From the NCBI RefSeq assembly GCF_001269905.1, contig NZ_LHVK01000005.1, forward strand, positions 186,001 through 250,000: 64,000 bases of DNA. Reading direction: 5' to 3'. The translations under genes and the position numbers were made by a program. The stretch's first letter is position 1. Every line of letters starts with the position of its first letter. Shown here one piece after another: positions 63,133 through 64,000 of the stretch. The notes under the pieces were generated by a model that saw only the letters and a list, made by a program, of their open reading frames with translations, did not search any database and had not been told where the DNA came from. This DNA is from Pseudomonas corrugata. Lineage in GTDB: Bacteria; Pseudomonadota; Gammaproteobacteria; Pseudomonadales; Pseudomonadaceae.

Positions 63133-63344
63133 TCACTGCCGAGTCTGATCCCTGGTTCTTAGGCGTTCCGGTAAGGCCCAATACAGCAGGGCTGCTGCCA
63201 GTAGACTGGTGAAGCCAATCACGTAGAGTGCCGGGGTGGTGCTACCGGTTAGATCCTTGATGTGCCCCACCATGACTGGGCTGACAATGCCACCGAACTG
63301 GCCCATGGTATTGATCAGGGCGATCCCCCCCGGTGTCAGGATAG
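63133..63344 (-). pseudogene. C-terminal remnant of an MFS transporter gene, cut off by an IS element
   Basis: The minus-strand frame gives ILTPGGIALINTMGQFGGIV, SPVMVGHIKDLTGSTTPALY and VIGFTSLLAAALLYWALPER, then a charged tail. This is the typical end of anion:cation symporter-type MFS carriers. Its upstream part is replaced at about 63345 by transposase sequence on the opposite strand. The rest of the gene, if it still exists, is beyond the window. Confidence 0.82.
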
Positions 63345-63401
63345 TTGTCGCCTCTCCGAATTTTCCTGAAAAAGCAGATCGGGGGCGGAAAGAGACTGTT
63401 C

Positions 63402-63902
63402 GTGCCGTACTATTCACCTGAACGCAAAGCCGCATTGCTCAAGATGCTGCTTCCTCCGCTCAACCTGTCGATGGCCGAGGTTTCCCGGCGCGAAGGGGTC
63501 AGCGAAATGTCTTTGTCGAACTGGCGCAAGCAGGTCGGTTCTGAAGGAAACGCAGTGCCCGATAACACCTCATCGACCCAGAACTGGACAGCCGAAATCA
63601 AGTTTGCTGTCGTCCTTGAAGCCGCCGGCCTGTCCGAGATTGAACTGGGTGAGTACTGCCGCCGTAAAGGCCTGTATCCCGAGCAAATCAGCGCCTGGAG
63701 GCAAGCCTTCATCAGTGGCCAGAAGACGGAAAAAGCCCAGCAAAAAGACGATCGCGAACAAGCCCGTAAGGACAAGAAACGCATCCAGGAACTTGAGCGT
63801 GAACTGCGCCGCAAAGACAAGGCGCTGGCTGAAACCGCCGCGTTGTTGGTGCTGCGAAAAAAGCTCAACGATTACTGGGGGATCGACAACGAGGACAGCT
63901 AA
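63402..63902 (+). CDS. IS3-like transposase OrfA
   Basis: The 166 residues have an N-terminal helix-turn-helix (SMAEVSRREGVSEMSLSNWRKQ), a second one (EIELGEYCRRKGLYPEQISAWRQAF) and a C-terminal coiled coil rich in Lys, Glu and Arg (KDKKRIQELERELRRKDKAL). I chose the GTG at 63402, after GGAAAGAG. Near the end, CGA-AAA-AAG (heptamer A AAA AAG at 63857-63863) offers a -1 shift into orfB. Confidence 0.85.
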   Translation: MPYYSPERKAALLKMLLPPLNLSMAEVSRREGVSEMSLSNWRKQVGSEGNAVPDNTSSTQNWTAEIKFAVVLEAAGLSEIELGEYCRRKGLYPEQISAWRQAFISGQKTEKAQQKDDREQARKDKKRIQELERELRRKDKALAETAALLVLRKKLNDYWGIDNEDS

Positions 63903-64000
63903 CGGCTTTGCCAGAGCGGCAGTTACTCGTAACCTGGTTGAATGAAGCGCAAATGGCCGGAGCCCGGAAAATCAGGGCCTGCCAGGAAGTCGGCCTCTCG
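63863..64000 (+). CDS. IS3-like transposase OrfB, N-terminal part (truncated by window)
   Basis: In the -1 frame relative to orfA the sequence reads QLTALPERQLLVTWLNEAQM and AGARKIRACQEVGLS without a stop to the window edge. This is the start of the integrase-type OrfB. It has no good start codon of its own and is probably made as an OrfAB fusion by -1 frameshifting at 63857-63863. Confidence 0.75.

Larger units (their letters stand above)
63345..64000 (+). mobile_element. IS3-like insertion sequence, left part (continues past window)
   Basis: Starts near TTGTCGCCTCTCCGAATTTT, just where the MFS reading frame is lost. It contains orfA and the beginning of orfB, overlapping in a -1 relation with an A-AAA-AAG slippery site, which is typical of IS3-family elements. 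The right end is not in the window, so terminal repeats and target duplication cannot be checked. Confidence 0.8.

Noticed and set aside
62917..63162. 81-codon plus-strand frame between the DauR-type gene and the MFS remnant
   Set aside because: No similarity recognised, weak start context, and it overlaps the MFS remnant on the other strand.

Overview
The window is high-GC Pseudomonas chromosome, most likely the P. fluorescens group. The evidence is gene content and order (cysI with DUF934, metH, cti, nfuA, the cobalamin/cobalt block, gacA with a TTG start followed by uvrC, pgsA and tRNA-Gly) and many copies of the Pseudomonas REP palindrome (core GGAGCGAGCCTGCTCGCGAT).

Layout. 1-10.2 kb is core metabolism: end of an unidentified gene, DUF934-cysI (sulfite reduction), two small membrane proteins, metH, cti and nfuA. 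10.4-20.1 kb is cobalamin and cobalt: cobM-cobE-cbtA-cbtB leftward and cobW-cobN-chlID rightward, each group headed by its own B12 riboswitch. The chelatase gene chlID is split into an AAA+ frame and a VWA frame, joined by what looks like a dnaX-type programmed -1 frameshift site. 20.3 kb holds a phospholipase-D-like protein. 22.3-29.0 kb is a catabolic operon (polar amino acid-type ABC importer, RidA, IclR regulator, PLP deaminase, 2-keto-3-deoxysugar kinase), best read as D-glucosaminate use.

29.1-33.2 kb has a parvulin, a hybrid sensor kinase and a PilT/PilU-type ATPase. 33.4-39.4 kb is a ketone-body/3-hydroxybutyrate block (acetoacetyl-CoA synthetase, 3-hydroxybutyrate dehydrogenase, GntP permease, sigma54 activator like HbcR). 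39.6-41.3 kb has a Trp-rich small protein and a soluble PAS chemoreceptor. 41.3-46.9 kb is a Yej-type peptide ABC importer. 47.0-51.2 kb has a second parvulin, a lipase-fold protein lacking its nucleophile serine, a repeat-domain protein, and a DAHP synthase preceded by two aromatic-residue-rich leader peptides and a terminator. 51.3-55.1 kb is a GNAT protein, gacA, uvrC, pgsA and tRNA-Gly(GCC).

Beyond the tRNA the sequence becomes accessory: a ParDE toxin-antitoxin pair, then a lower-GC co-directional cluster (ornithine-cyclodeaminase-family reductase, hydroxyaspartate/threonine dehydratase, dicarboxylate symporter, periplasmic asparaginase, RidA, RraA-type aldolase) with a convergent DauR/YheO-type regulator, then an IS3-like element cutting off the end of an MFS transporter gene. 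The cluster makes sense as a route from asparagine, aspartate or 3-hydroxyaspartate through iminosuccinate to oxaloacetate or aspartate. The GCGAGC-type REPs are frequent up to 38 kb, and I saw none from there to the end.
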